Both the position numbers and the translations under genes were made by a program. A stretch of DNA of 64,000 nt, from assembly GCA_013396525.1 (NCBI GenBank), contig VWYX01001162.1, positions 79,646-143,645 on the forward strand, in the 5' to 3' direction. Position 1 is the first letter of the stretch. Every line of letters starts with the position of its first letter. Below are positions 46,800-57,535 of the stretch, in pieces. Source of the DNA: Chaetorhynchus papuensis (Eukaryota; Chordata; Aves; Passeriformes; Rhipiduridae). The notes under the pieces are model-generated. The model did not search any database and was not told where the DNA came from. It saw only the letters and a list, made by a program, of their open reading frames with translations.

Positions 46800-47011
46800 T
46801 CCCGACCCCAGCGTGTCCCCGCAGCGCTGCGGGATGCGGGGTTCGGGGACTCGGGGCGGTGTTTCCGCGCCCCGCGCCCCGCCCCGCTCGATGCGCTCGG
46901 CGCTGGAGCGGCGCTGCCTGGCGGGGGCGGGGCGGCGCCAAGATGGCGGCGGCGATGGCGGCGGTGGCGGGCGGTGCGTGAGAGCTCCCGCGGCCCCCCG
47001 GCCCCGGCGGG
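46800..47011 (+). promoter_or_regulatory. TAF3: TAF3 CpG-island promoter and 5' leader
   Basis: A strong CpG-rich block without a TATA box contains GC boxes (GGGGGCGGGGCGG at 46922-46934) followed immediately by a consensus YY1 site AAGATGGCGGC at 46940-46950. YY1 sites of this kind usually sit at or just downstream of the start of transcription. That would put the start shortly before 46940 and give a ~70-base leader. Confidence 0.75.
46943..46981 (+). CDS. Upstream ORF in the predicted TAF3 leader (12 codons)
   Basis: The ATG inside the YY1 site opens a 12-codon frame, MAAAMAAVAGGA, ending in TGA 30 bases before the TAF3 ATG. It is Ala/Gly-rich because it reads GCG repeats. It matters only if transcription starts upstream of 46943, and I do not claim a functional peptide. 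Confidence 0.35.
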   Translation: MAAAMAAVAGGA

Positions 47012-47177
47012 ATGTGCGAGACCTACTCCCGCTGGCTGCTGCGGGTGTCGGTGGCGCAGATCTGCCAGGCCCTCGGCTGGGACTCGGTGCAGGTCTCAGC
47101 CTGCGACCTCCTCACCGACGTGCTGCAGCGGTACCTGCAGGGGCTGGGCCGGGGCTGCCACCGCTACTGCGAGCTCT
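47012..47177 (+). other. TAF3: TAF3 coding exon 1
   Basis: The exon encodes the first half of the histone fold and ends with a GTGAGT donor after CTC T. It is GC-rich and embedded in the CpG island. Confidence 0.93.
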
Positions 47178-50100
47178 GTGAGTGCGGGCTGGGGCTGGGC
47201 CGGGGGGGATGCGGCTGGACACGGTTCTGGGAGGCCACTGTGAGTGGCCCTGCTTGAGCAGAGTCCGGACTGAGCGAGCTCTGTGAGCCCTGCCAGTCTC
47301 GGCCATCCCGCCAAGGAAGCAGCGCTGGGGGCTGCTGGGGCAGGACAGGGGCACGGGGAGGTGGGATTTGGGCAGGGCAGGAGGGNNNNNNNNNNNNNNN
47401 NNNNNNNNNNNNNNNNNNNNNNNNNNNNNNNNNNNNNNNNNNNNNNNNNNNNNNNNNNNNNNNNNNNNNNNNNNNNNNNNNNNNNNNNNNNNNNNNNNNN
47501 NNNNNNNNNNNNNNNNNNNNNNNNNNNNNNNNNNNNNNNNNNNNNNNNNNNNNNNNNNNNNNNNNNNNNNNNNNNNNNNNNNNNNNNNNNNNNNNNNNNN
47601 NNNNNNNNNNNNNNNNNNNNNNNNNNNNNNNNNNNNNNNNNNNNNNNNNNNNNNNNNNNNNNNNNNNNNNNNNNNNNNNACAGGGAGGTGGGATTGGGAC
47701 AGGGCAGGGCTCTGGGGGACAGGGCAGGAGGGCACAGGGAGGTGGGATTTGGGCTGCCCTGGGGAGAGGGTCCATGGGGGAAGGCTGTGGGGTATCAGTG
47801 GAGGCGTGGGAAGGGCATCTCGAAGCTGCTTGTCAGGCAGTGCCACGAGCTGGGGGTGCTTGGCGGGGTAGGGGCATGGAGGTGTGGTCATTTGGGCAGG
47901 GCAGGAGAGTGCGGGGAGGTGGGATTTGGGCAGTGCTGAGGTCGGTGGGTCAGTGGGGGCGAGGTGTGGGTTTGGGGAAGATCAGCCCATGGGCCGGGGC
48001 TGGGGGCTGTGGGGAAGGGGAGCCAGGCTGTGGAGCAGGGCACAGGACTGAGAGGATGGGGAGGGAAGCCCTGGGGCAGTGCTGGGGTGCAAGGGGGTCC
48101 CGGTGCTAGGGGGGACTGTGGGGCAGTGGGTCTGGGTATGGACGAGGAGTTGGGGCTGTGGGGCTGGAGTTGGAGGAAAGGAGGCTCTATGGCTGCGAGT
48201 CTGGGGTGTGGGGACATGGGGCTGCTGTCCCACTGTCTTTGGCTACAGCGTGCAGGGTGCTGGGGAGGGGGAGACACGAGTACAGGAGGGGGAGAGGGGC
48301 TGTTCTGAATCTGGGAGGGGGATGAACTGGGGGGAGAAGGGGCAGCCAGCCCCTTTTCCTGGTGGGATGTGTGCATGGGAGGATGTGGTGCTGTGTTGTG
48401 GCTCATCTTTGGGTCATCTTTTGTGCCCTGGGGGCAGTGCTGAGGGGGCTGAGGGGACCCACTGCAGGTGGAGATGTGCATGTAGGGTTCACTGTTCTGG
48501 CACAAGGGGAAGTGCTGAGGATGGCGGGTGCAAGGTTTGGGCTCCCTCCTGTATGGAGAGGAAGAAGTGTGGCTGGAAGTCCTGTTGCTGGGGCTGGAGT
48601 GCTCTGGGTTGGGAATGTGTGTATTGAGGGGGGAAGCAGTGGTACTGTGAGGCTGGGAACATGTGTATGAGAAATGTGGGAAGGCAGGGATGCACTAACG
48701 TTTTTTGGGGGAAGTGGAGCTGTAATGCACGGGATATGGGAGTGTTACAGGGTTGCACATGGGGGGTGTAGATTACATATGTGCAGAAGGGATGGGTTGG
48801 GGATGGGGATAATTTAGTGCACCTGGCATGAGGTATGAGTGTCCTCATGGGGAAGCAGTGGAAGAGGTTTGGCTGTATGTGTGGGGAACTGGAGTTAGCC
48901 AACGCTGCCACTGAGGTGCTGCAGAAGGAGCTGAATGTGATGGTGGGGGGCAGGATGCCCAGGGCCTCACTGGGTTTGGGGTGAGGTGGTGCTGGAGTGG
49001 AAGGGATGAGTTTACACCAAGTGGGAGAAGAGAAAGAAGAGGGGTCTGGGAATGAGTGCCAAGGACTGCTGGCTGTGTCACACAGGAGCGTGGAATGTGA
49101 GTGTTGATGAGACTGGGAAGCGAGTACCACTGCTGGGTCTGGGTCTACAGTATAGGATGCAGTTGTGTGTCCCTCGGGATTGTGAGTGTCCCTGCAGAGC
49201 CTGCAGTGGGGGTACTGAGGGGTTGGATGTCCTGCTGGTACCTGCAGGACAATGGGGTGTGGGAGGATGGGATGTCCAGCTGCTTGCTGGGTCAATAATG
49301 CTGCCAGTGGAGATGAGAGGGTGGTAGGGGTGTGCTGGGTCTGGGAGTGTCAGGAAAGGGTGCTGATGCGTCGGAAGGGTGGGGGGAGGTGACAGTCTCG
49401 GGGAGAGGGAGTCTGTCAGGGTCACTGCTGGGTCTAAGCACAGAAAATGTTGTGGAGAATGTGGAGCAAGGCTCAGGCTGTCAGTGTGGTTGGAGGGTCA
49501 TGAGTCTGTGTGTGTGGATGCCTTTGCTGCCCTACTTGGGAGGCAGGGAGGGTGTCATGTGGCAGAGATTTGTGTGCAGAGAGGTCCTGCTGGATCTGTA
49601 AGTTTTAGGAGGGAAATGAAGGGAGATCTCCATAGTGGAGGGACTTTGGGGAGCAAGGGAGAGGTGGGTGTAGGCAGAAAGTGCCTGGAAAAACAGGGCT
49701 GCTTGTGCCTCCTGTGCCAAGAGAGACATGTTCCCCCTTCCCTTGGCATGCTGGAGAGCTGTGGCATTGTGGGCAGTTGCTGCTCCATGTGTCCTGTACT
49801 TGTGGAGGGGAGAGTCCTGGAGAGCCCCTGGGGCTGAGGTCAGAGTAGTTGGGTCTGGCAGGGGTTGGAGCTGGGATGGATAATTGATTGCTTGCCTGAA
49901 GTGCTGGGTAGGGAGAAGGTGGCTCACTGATGGTGGAGTTGGGGCTACTGTAGCCACCACCAGTTCAGAGAATGTGTTGGGGCCTGTGGGAGGTTACTGG
50001 AGAGGAAACAGGGATGGCAGCACCAGTGGGAATGTTTGCCAGCATTTCTGTCCAGGCTGTGGGAGCTGTGCTAATGAGGTGTCACAGCCACAGGTGAGAG

Positions 50101-53100
50101 GAAAATCAGAGGCAAGCTGCTGTCAACTGGTGGAGGATTGGGTGCATCATCAAGATCCAAGGAACCGTGAGGCCTGTGTGTGTTGGATTCCTCTGCAGGG
50201 GTGAATTTGGAGAGTGTGCGGTGCTGGGAAGCACAGTGTGGGTGGCTTGGTCAGGGGAGGAGCAACCACAGGCTGAAAGTGCTGTTGCTGGAGGTTGTGT
50301 CCCTTCTCTGAAGAAGGGAAGAGAAGTTTTCACTGCTTCAGGGATCCCCCGTGAAGCAAAGTGATGAGCTGAGTGTACCTGTTCTGCCTCTACTCCATCA
50401 TTTCAGGAATAATTGAGATTGAGTCTGACACTGCCAGTGTAACCATCCTCAGGAGGGACTTGGTGCTGCAAACTGGATTTCTCAGGTTGAATAGGTTTAC
50501 TTGTACAAGCTTTCCCCAAATTTGAGAACAAGTTCATCTAGAAACGGGACTGTGCAATATTAACCTGTATCTCTGAGCAGCACAAGTGCAACTGCTGCAG
50601 CTCTGAAGTTTGTATCCCAATCCACACAGAAATGGATCTTTAAAGCAATTAAAGGAGACAACAGAGAGGGTTTGGGAGGGTGGAGTTATGGGGTGAAAAA
50701 GAAGCTCACCTGGGCTTGCTCAGAGCTGTCCTTTGATAGGGTTAGTACAAGTATTGGGGAAGATGTTTGTGCTGCAGTGTTTGTACTACTGGGTAAAAAA
50801 GACACAGAGATGATGCAAATAAAACTTTTTCCTTTTGGTGCTGTGGATTGGAAGTTTGTAGAGCTCAGTTATCCCTCTCTTGCTTTAGGTTTGCTTAGTG
50901 AAGGTGGGGAAAGGCATTTTCCCCCTCTAGGAATGGGGAAGGAAGTACCGCAAGTATCACAATATTTTTGTTTGGTGGTTTTTTTGTCGGGTTTTTTTTC
51001 TTTTGGGAGACGGGGAATGCGCTGTTTTCATGCCAGTGATGTGGTATTTTTTGTATTACCTCTCTTAAAACGATCCCTGTATTTCTTTCTTTGAAAAGGT
51101 TTGTAAAACGACGTCTTAATACTGAGCTGACATCTCCCTGCAATTTCGGAATTGTTTCCTTTTGCTCCTAAAATAAGTTACTGTACAAACCCAGCTCTGG
51201 ATGAATGAGTTGAATTCTGCCATGGTTTTGCATAAGTAGAATTAATTAAATTCCAATTGTAGCATCTTTATTGTCAGGGCGTTATCTCGGAGTCAAACCA
51301 GTGGGGTTTGAGTTAGCAGGGCTGTCAGCTGAGGGACATAATCTTTGTGTTCCAAACTGAATGGATTTACTCTGACGTAGTTGAGACACCGTGGTATCGC
51401 TGTGAAAAGCCTGTCATCGCTGCTCACGTGTTCTCTCACTTGCAGAAGAAAATGATGGCTCTCCCAGCTGGGTTAGATCTTTGTTCCAGCTGTTACATCC
51501 CATTAGGAGAGCTACATTCAAGATTTTCATTACTTTTCTGCTGTTGTTTCTTTGCATTTGCAGTAGCTGTAGTTGATGGGAGCTTCTGTGGCTGCAAAGG
51601 GAAGGCAAAAGGATTTGCAAAGCGGGTTTGAGATGTGTTTGATGCCGTGAAATGCTTCTGAATGCTGTGTTGGGGGTGGAGGAGAGGCTGAACTTACAGG
51701 GAGAAAATCAGGGTTTTCCTCTTGAAGTACACCATATTATGCTGCTCAAATTTGTGGAAAGCTTGACAGAGGAACACTATTCAATATGCCGTGTGCTGTT
51801 TTATCCTAAAATTTAAATTAAGTATTTGAAAACCAGTGTTGGAGTATGTAATTAGGGTATCAGGCTGCAAAACAAACTGATGTAGTGTGGTTTCTGAGAG
51901 CAGAGTTCTGCATTGTTGTTGGTTTTAAGCAGGGGTGAAAAGCTCCCTGTTAGGTGCCACTTTGTTTTGCACTCCTATTTCTCGTGGCTTGATAGAGGGG
52001 TGGCAGAGCTGGTGCTTTTTTTTATCTGCCCTGGATGTGTAGGGTTGGGTTTTTTTATACTGGGGAGCTGTCCATGAGGACAGATCAGAATCTGCTTTGT
52101 TTGCCATGAATGTAGCTAATGTAGCTTGGCAGTGGTGTGGTGGGTTATAGACATGCAGAATATGTCATGTTTTACCTCTTAACTTAGCACATCCAGTGAG
52201 GGAGTTCAGTTTCCAGTATATTTATGTGGGTGATGCAGTTCATGGGAGGGATGAGGAGTTGTGGCTCATGGCCCCCAAAGTCTCATTTTTCTGTTACACT
52301 GCTGTAAAACCAGTCAGGTAGAAGCTACTTAGCTTCTACCACTGAGGGCACTTGGCATATTTCAACAGGACAAATTTGGATTATCTACTGCTAAAACAAG
52401 AAGTGTAATAAACTGGATAATTAACTTTTTGAATCTGGAGGTGGATTTTACAGTATTCTTTCCTTCAATTTTGAGTGCTGAGCATATGCTTAGATATATT
52501 GTGCTTTTATATTTCTTTTCCTCCTGAAATTTGCTGACAGTTAGGAAATAAAGTTTAAAAGTTGGTCTTTAGTTTCATATTGTTTGACTGCTTTTTTGAA
52601 GATTATTTTTATGCAAACACAGAATTGTAGAATATCTCAAGTTAGAAGGGACCTGTATGGATCATTGAGTCCAAGTCCCTGCTCCTTGCAGGACTAAATG
52701 CTAATTATATATACATATAAAAATATTAATGACTATATTGAAATTGGTATTATTAATGCAAGTGCATTTTTATTAAAAGGCAGGTTCTGATCTGGTGAGC
52801 ACAATATTATAACTGGAAGGAAAAATTGCCAATATTGCAAAATGTTTTCCAAGGCAGAATAGGCTCCAAAACTGCTCCAGTGTCTGCACAGTCTCTCCTG
52901 TAAACTTCATTATAGCAAAGAGAGAATGCAAACAGCAGACCAATATTTTCATTGGCAATTACCACAGAGGAGAGAATTCACCTGGCATCAGCCAATTTTT
53001 TATTTCTTTATAATGTCTTTTTTTCCTCATATGTTTTCTTTGGTTTTGTTCTTTTTTTAAGCTACTTCATTCTTATCACTATACAATAATAATCTCTATC

Positions 53101-56100
53101 AAAGGATTAGATTTTGGTGATCGGTTTAAATGAGCTGATTCCCTCTGCTGGTCCTTGAATGACTTTGTAACAAAGATCTATCCTGGATCTGTAACATTCA
53201 TTATAAGTGTACATTTTATGTCCTGATGCCCTTAAGTGTTGATGTTTTTGAGCTAATTAAGTTCTTACTGGCTACTAATATAAAGCAAGACAACATGGTT
53301 TTTTTGCTTGACATTTCTGAGGTTACTGGGAGAAGGAGCAGACTCTGAGCTCCAACAGCAAGAAGATGCTTTTGCCTGACTGGTGACTACATTAATAGGA
53401 CCCTTTTTTCCCCACTTGAGTGCATTTAAGTAAGGCGTCTATACTTACTGAATAACCTCTTGTGCATGCTTGTGACTTTACTGGATGGAAGCAGTGTTGT
53501 CTCCTTGGAACAGTTATCCTGGAGGAACTTGGTGTGATGTGCTGGAGCGCAAGGAATCTGTGATAGAGCCTGTAATTAAAATACCAAGGAGCTATACCTA
53601 ATAATTTGCTGGTTAAAATAAAATTTAAAAAAAATCTCTTTTATAGCAGCCGTAAGGGGGAACGCTGAGCTATTTATAACACGTCTACATGTTGCATGGG
53701 TGGTGACTCATTCATTTTTCTCAGTGTATTTATTACAGAACTGTAGTTGCTTCCTTTTAAGAAACCTGGCATGAAGTTAAAAGCTCTTCTGTTCTGTACT
53801 TACTCGCCTGTTAAATTTTCACTCATTCATACGAACTTTGGGCCAGGGAGGAGGAGGTGGTGGGGGTGAGTTTGACAAAAGGAAATCAGCTATTCCTGGC
53901 ACTGAATTTAAGGAAAGTAAGACAGTTCCCTAACTCCCATGCACCTCCTCGCAGTGCCTTTGGATGACCTGAGCACTGGCCAGCTTGTTTGCTGGAGGAA
54001 TTCTTGTGACTTTTGCAGAAATAACTAGGCTTTAGGAGCTTCTAAAATTTCCTTTTCCCCACAGCCCAAACCCTTGTTTGTAGGGGAGTTTAGTGCTCCA
54101 TCTTCCTTCTGTTTGATTTGGTTTTCCTTGTGGACAGGTTGGTTCATGTGCAGGTGATGCTGAGCGGTGGGGCTGAGGGCTGGATAACTTTCCACACAAA
54201 TACTTTGCTCTGCCTGGATTCTCTTTGCCCATCATTTCAGTCCAGTGATTTTCTGGGATGTAATTCCGTGTGCAGATTCCTCCTCACCTGGTGCTCGTTC
54301 TCATGCCCAGGGAAGCTGAGAGTATCGTGGCTGCACAGCCATTCCCACAGGTTTCTGGTGAGCTGTTTTGAGACCAAATGGTCTTAATTTTTAGCTCCAC
54401 AGCTGCCACAGCTTTACCAGTTTTGGAGCACAGTTCCCATTCAGGGAGACAGTGCAGCTTAAAATTTGTGAGAAAGGTATTTCCTAGTTCACTGTTGATG
54501 GGGTATAAGGAGAAGAGTTGTAACTTGCTGGATAAACTATTTCCAACTTCTTCCACCTCTTCCCAGTCCTGAACAATGATAGTATTTAAAGTGTTGTGGT
54601 ATAAAGAACAGCAAGAGACTGGAAACCAAAGCTCTGAAGTGTTTGTGATCTGGCACCGACTTGCTGTGTGACATTGGATTAATTATTTCACTGGGAGGCT
54701 TCAGCATCTGAATTTTTAAACTGAGGATAGCACAGATATCTGAAGAATAATGAGATAAGTTCAGTATGCACAGATTAAACTTTTTTCTTGGCATCATTTG
54801 CTTGCAGAAAAAAGCCTAAGACCAAATGAAACACCAGGAGAGTGTGTTACATGTTTGTCAGCATTCCCTTTCATGTGTCTGGCTTCTGCTATTTTACTGA
54901 TTTTTTTATTAAGCCAGAGAGTGAAGAGAAATGCTAAGTTGTTGAAATGAAAGTGTGAAGTCTTTATTTGATGAATAACCTGGAATTACATTTAATGTGT
55001 TTCTGTGCTGTGATAATTTCCAATTGATAATAGGTTTGATTTTAAATACAGATATGAATACAGACCTGAAACTTTTTCAAACACTTCTATCACTGAGGAC
55101 ACTGTCTTGAAAAGAAGGGTTAACTGCTCCATCCTTTCATCCCTCTGACAGTTGCAGGTTTAAACATTATTTTTAGCTTTCAATCAATCTTATGACTTGG
55201 CATTGTCTCTTTGGAGGCAAATGTCAAAGCTGTGGGAAAATTGAATCTTCTTTGGGGTTTTTTTGGTTACCTTTTGAACCCACTTTCTAACACACATAAT
55301 TGTTTCATGATACAGTTGTTAAATATTTCCATGCTTCAGTTACACTTAGTAGCTGCTTCTCTGCCACGTGTTCTTAAAAAGCACTTGTTGAAGGAATTCC
55401 TTTTTAGCATTTATCACTTGCTGATCATGTCAGCACACTTTTCTGGAGGTTAGAAAGATCATGTGCAGATCTAGGAAAAGACCTTTGAAAGTTTTTTGTT
55501 TAACCTGTCTGGCAAACTTGTACCTGTTCAATCTTGACACCTTAGAAAATGCTTCAGTGAGTTCCCAGGTACCTTCATAGCCTGAAGAGCAACTAAAAGC
55601 AACACCTCACAATTTCTTAGTGATGTCAATTATCTGAATTTAATTTTTTAAGCATAAAACATACTTTTCCCCTCACTCCCAATAACTATAAGGATCTGAA
55701 CTACTCCGGAATGGTGATATCCTCATTTGCAGAGGAAACTGGTATTGCACTTGTAGCAGGTATTACACAAACACAAACTCCGAGGTGGTTCTCACCCTGC
55801 AGAGTTCACGTTCCAGATACAGCAGGGTAAAACTGGCGGTAACTTGGTCTGATCTCCCTTTTAGCTGTGGAAAGCATTAAAGCACAAGCGAGACTTGCCC
55901 AGAGTCACACAAGAGGCCAGTTGTTGGAGAGCTGAGAATCAACCCCATAATCTGAGTATTATCCTTATCTTCACCACAAGACTTAAGAAGGGAAATTCTA
56001 GAACGAGATTCTCATTTTCTAAATGTACCTTGCAGGCGTGAGCTGGCTGGGGGGTGGAATTCATGCAGTGATGTGAGAACCAGCCCTCTCAGCTGCCTCG

Positions 56101-57535
56101 GCTTCAAGATAAACCAAGAAGAGATTAGGTTAAAGGACAAACAAAAGAGCATCCCCCCGTTCTCTGGAGCCAGGGCTCCACAATAGCCATTGTGTTCCTT
56201 CAATAAGCACGGGCTGCTTTTCCATAATTACTTTTTGAAGTGAATCACAGCTTATCATCATACAGGGATGTAATATCTTCATAAGCCAATTCTACAGAGT
56301 TGTAATAATTCAGTGTATCATTTTATTGAATTAAAAATCATGTTTGGGGTTTACAGCATTGTTTTTGGGTTATTGTTGTTATGAAAAGTCAAGAAGAGAC
56401 TCGAAGTGGTGCCTTGGCTGCCAAAGCCAGGTGTCCAGTTCTCCCTCCAGTGGCCTTTCGAGGGATTTTCCTCTGTCAAGTCAGGGAAACTGAGGTACTT
56501 GGAGGACTTGTGCAAGTGTAATTTAAAGCTTTGAGCCAAGTTAATTGTGTAGCACAAACTGCATCCTCTGTTGAACTGTTTTCTTGGAGATCATATTAAA
56601 TAAAGATCCCAACTGCCTGGCCTGTGAGGTTTCACCGTGCTTTTTGTGAAGAAAGTAAGATTTTTGCTGTCGAATCAAACTTTAGTTGCACCCCAGGAAA
56701 TCAGCCCCCGAAGTTTAGTATAAAGTATTCTCTCCTCATCAGACCACTACTTAATATTCTTCTCTTTTGTCTGGGAGGTGTAGCTAACCAGTAGGTAAAG
56801 GGGCTCATAGTTTCTGAAGCCTGTAGATTTTATCTGGTGGAAAGATACTTTGTGAAGGCTTTTTATTTATCAAGGAACAAAAAAAATCCTCCCTGTAAAC
56901 TACAGTCAGTTCAAAAAAAATGAAATTGTTCCTCTTCTAGGCTGAGAAATAATGTTTGATCTGTTCCATACTGGTAAAGAGCACTTTCTGCATATGGGGT
57001 CGTGTGGTGTTAATTGACTGTTGCTGGGTAAAGCTGCCTGTTGCTGCTCCCTCGTTTTGGCTTGAATTGCTTCCTGGAGTGCGGTTCTTTAGTGGTGTAT
57101 GATTTGAAACAAAGTGATGGCTCAAAACAAAACCCTTCTGAAAGTAAACCTGGTAGAACTGTGGGGCAATAAATCCATCTCTCTTACTGGTGGTGAGCTG
57201 GGGGACTGTAGTCTCGAAGCATCTTCAGGTCAAATATTTTAACCTCGATTTTTGCAAAAATATTGTTCTTCTGTTGTTCTTTCTTGTTCCAGATGGCCGC
57301 ACAGATCCAATTTTGGATGACGTAGGCGATGCCTTCAAGCTTATGGGGGTTAACCTGCATGAGCTGGAAGATTACATACACAATATTGAACCTGTCACTT
57401 TTGCACACCAAATCCCTTCGTTCCCCGTCAGCAAGAACAATGTCCTGCAGTTCCCCCAGCCGGGAAGTAAGGATGCTGAAGAGAGGAAGGAGTACATCCC
57501 TGATTACCTGCCACCTATTGTCTCCTCTCAAGAAG
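47012..57535 (+). CDS. TAF3: TFIID subunit TAF3 (N-terminal part; gene continues)
   Basis: TAF3 is a TFIID subunit that pairs with TAF10 through an N-terminal histone fold and reads H3K4me3 through a C-terminal PHD finger. Two exons lie in the window: 47012-47177 (55 codons plus 1 nt) and 57293-57535 (completing Tyr56 and running to ~Glu137). The join is in phase and gives ..HRYCELYGRTDPILDD.., matching vertebrate TAF3 closely. Residues ~3-80 form the histone-fold helices (RVSVAQICQALGWDSV, LLTDVLQRYL, DVGDAFKLMGVNLHELEDYI). The conserved tail VSKNNVLQFPQPGSK and PDYLPPIVSSQE follow. The large acidic/basic exon and the PHD finger must lie beyond 64000. The start is the first ATG in this frame, with G at -3, giving MCETYSR. 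Confidence 0.95.
47356..47935 (+). repeat. G-rich minisatellite around an assembly gap
   Basis: A unit containing GGGAGGTGGGATTTGGGC followed by AGGGCAGGAGGG is visible at ~47357-47385, 47682-47730, 47733-47756 and 47895-47935. The 294-base gap interrupts it. Confidence 0.85.
47386..47679. other. Assembly gap (294 N)
   Basis: An uninterrupted run of N lies inside the G-rich minisatellite. Its true length and content are unknown. Confidence 0.99.
52317..52340 (+). other. Perfect 11-bp inverted repeat
   Basis: GGTAGAAGCTA and TAGCTTCTACC are exact reverse complements separated by CT. It lies in TAF3 intron 1. Confidence 0.9.
52618..52696 (-). mobile_element. CR1 LINE terminal remnant
   Basis: ACAGAATTGTAGAATATC, TTAGAAGGGACCTGTATGG and CCAAGTCCCTGCTCCTTGCA match the last ~80 bp of a CR1, in minus orientation. 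Confidence 0.8.
57293..57535 (+). other. TAF3: TAF3 coding exon 2
   Basis: It follows a TTCTTGTTCCAG acceptor and ends at GAAG/GTGCGA. It completes the histone fold and encodes the conserved region up to SSQE. Sequence conservation stops exactly at both splice sites. Confidence 0.93.

Larger units (their letters stand above)
47178..50400 (+). other. TAF3: G-rich 5' part of TAF3 intron 1
   Basis: For about 3.2 kb after exon 1 the plus strand is rich in GGG, GGTG and GGAT runs, with G exceeding C roughly two to one on the lines I sampled. This lack of minus-strand stop codons produces several long but meaningless open frames. The composition drops to ordinary by ~50400. Confidence 0.8.
50401..57292 (+). 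other. TAF3: Remainder of TAF3 intron 1
   Basis: Ordinary A/T-rich intron. I recognise one CR1 remnant (52618-52696), one perfect 11-bp inverted repeat (52317-52340) and homopolymer tracts. No other exon with TAF3 homology is visible before 57293. Confidence 0.65.

Noticed and set aside
47112..47939. Long frames reading through the N run
   Set aside because: Unknown bases were treated as open. They say nothing about coding potential.
48489..49295. A 268-codon minus-strand frame in TAF3 intron 1
   Set aside because: It is low-complexity Ser/Pro/His-rich and is explained by the G-rich plus strand, which depletes minus-strand stops. There is no splice or start context.
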